Shown: positions 14,725-14,911 of the stretch, in pieces
Numbering within the stretch: position 1 is the first letter of the stretch
Layout: every line of letters starts with the position of its first letter
NCBI RefSeq assembly: GCF_938023125.1
Contig: NZ_CALHDW010000005.1
Location: forward strand, 1 to 14,911
DNA: 14,911 nt
Direction of reading: 5' to 3'
Origin: an uncultured Porphyromonas sp.
Lineage (GTDB): Bacteria > Bacteroidota > Bacteroidia > Bacteroidales > Porphyromonadaceae
Program-made: the position numbers and the translations under genes
The notes under the pieces: generated by a model
What the model was told of the DNA's origin: nothing
Database searches by the model: none
The model's input: the letters and a program-made list of their open reading frames with translations, nothing else

Positions 14725-14911
14725 GTCGCACCCTTTAGGGGTGCGTGAATTGAAACCCGGGCGTCATCTCCTCTAGGAGGTCGACGACCGTCGCACCCTT
14801 TAGGGGTGCGTGAATTGAAACTTATTTCGTTACCTTGACTTTCGATGATGATAAGTCGCACCCTTTAGGGGTGCGTGAATTGAAACACACCGCAGGAGCA
14901 GTTTCGAGCGA
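14725..14911 (+). CRISPR. Start of type I-C CRISPR array
   Basis: Three identical 32-base repeats lie at 14725-14756, 14790-14821 and 14855-14886. Each begins GTCGCACCC and ends GTGAATTGAAAC. Two complete 33-base spacers lie at 14757-14789 and 14822-14854; a third begins at 14887 and is cut by the window end. The repeat RNA can fold into a 7-pair stem, CGCACCC/GGGTGCG, with a TTTAG loop. Cutting at its base would leave an 11-base handle TGAATTGAAAC, as known for Cas5c processing. The repeat type matches the adjacent type I-C genes. The leader-proximal end is shown, so these should be the newest spacers. Confidence 0.98.

Noticed and set aside
14764..14788. Short inverted repeats within spacer 1 (CTCCT/AGGAG and GGTCG/CGACC)
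   Set aside because: They are small and lie in one spacer, so they reflect the invader's sequence rather than a feature of the array.
14616..14861. An 81-codon minus-strand open frame across the leader and CRISPR repeats
   Set aside because: Most of it is translation of repeat and spacer DNA, a well-known source of false proteins in CRISPR arrays.

Overview
The window looks like a chromosomal segment of a Bacteroidota bacterium, most likely Porphyromonas or a close relative. The support is the protein flavour (GlmS, ribonuclease Z, BI-1, NlpC/P60 and TolC-type proteins), weak or absent Shine-Dalgarno sequences, and several -7 boxes of the Bacteroidota type TAnnTTTG. The genus is inferred from general resemblance; no search was run.

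The left half (1-6513) is transcribed leftward and is ordinary housekeeping and envelope DNA. In order of transcription it holds rnz (tRNA 3' processing) followed 10 bases later by an NlpC/P60 cell-wall hydrolase and a strong hairpin terminator. Then come glmS and, 23 bases on, a BI-1/YccA membrane protein that ends at a second hairpin terminator. Past that lies a 516-base gene-poor gap with what looks like a broken remnant of a second BI-1 gene. Last is a TolC-family outer-membrane efflux protein with a textbook Bacteroidota promoter; its stop lies 80 bases from the window edge.

The right half (6753-14911) is transcribed rightward and is a complete, compact type I-C CRISPR-Cas locus in the canonical order cas3-cas5c-cas8c-cas7c-cas4-cas1-cas2, then a leader and the start of a CRISPR array. 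The array shows three identical 32-base repeats, two full 33-base spacers and a third spacer cut by the window end. Genes are tightly spaced (a 4-base overlap to 34 bases), so one operon is likely. Cas5c, Cas7c, Cas8c and a probable internally translated Cas11c would form the Cascade complex. Cas5c would also cut the repeat RNA. Cas3 would unwind and degrade the target. Cas4-Cas1-Cas2 would acquire spacers. All key catalytic residues I can locate are present, so the system looks intact.

I see no unprecedented system. The items most worth a second look are the predicted internal Cas11c start, the BI-1 remnant, the repeat structure at the leader end beside the first CRISPR repeat, a T-run plus TACATTTG element shared by the cas3 promoter region and the array leader, and a -7 box so close to rnz that its mRNA may be nearly leaderless.
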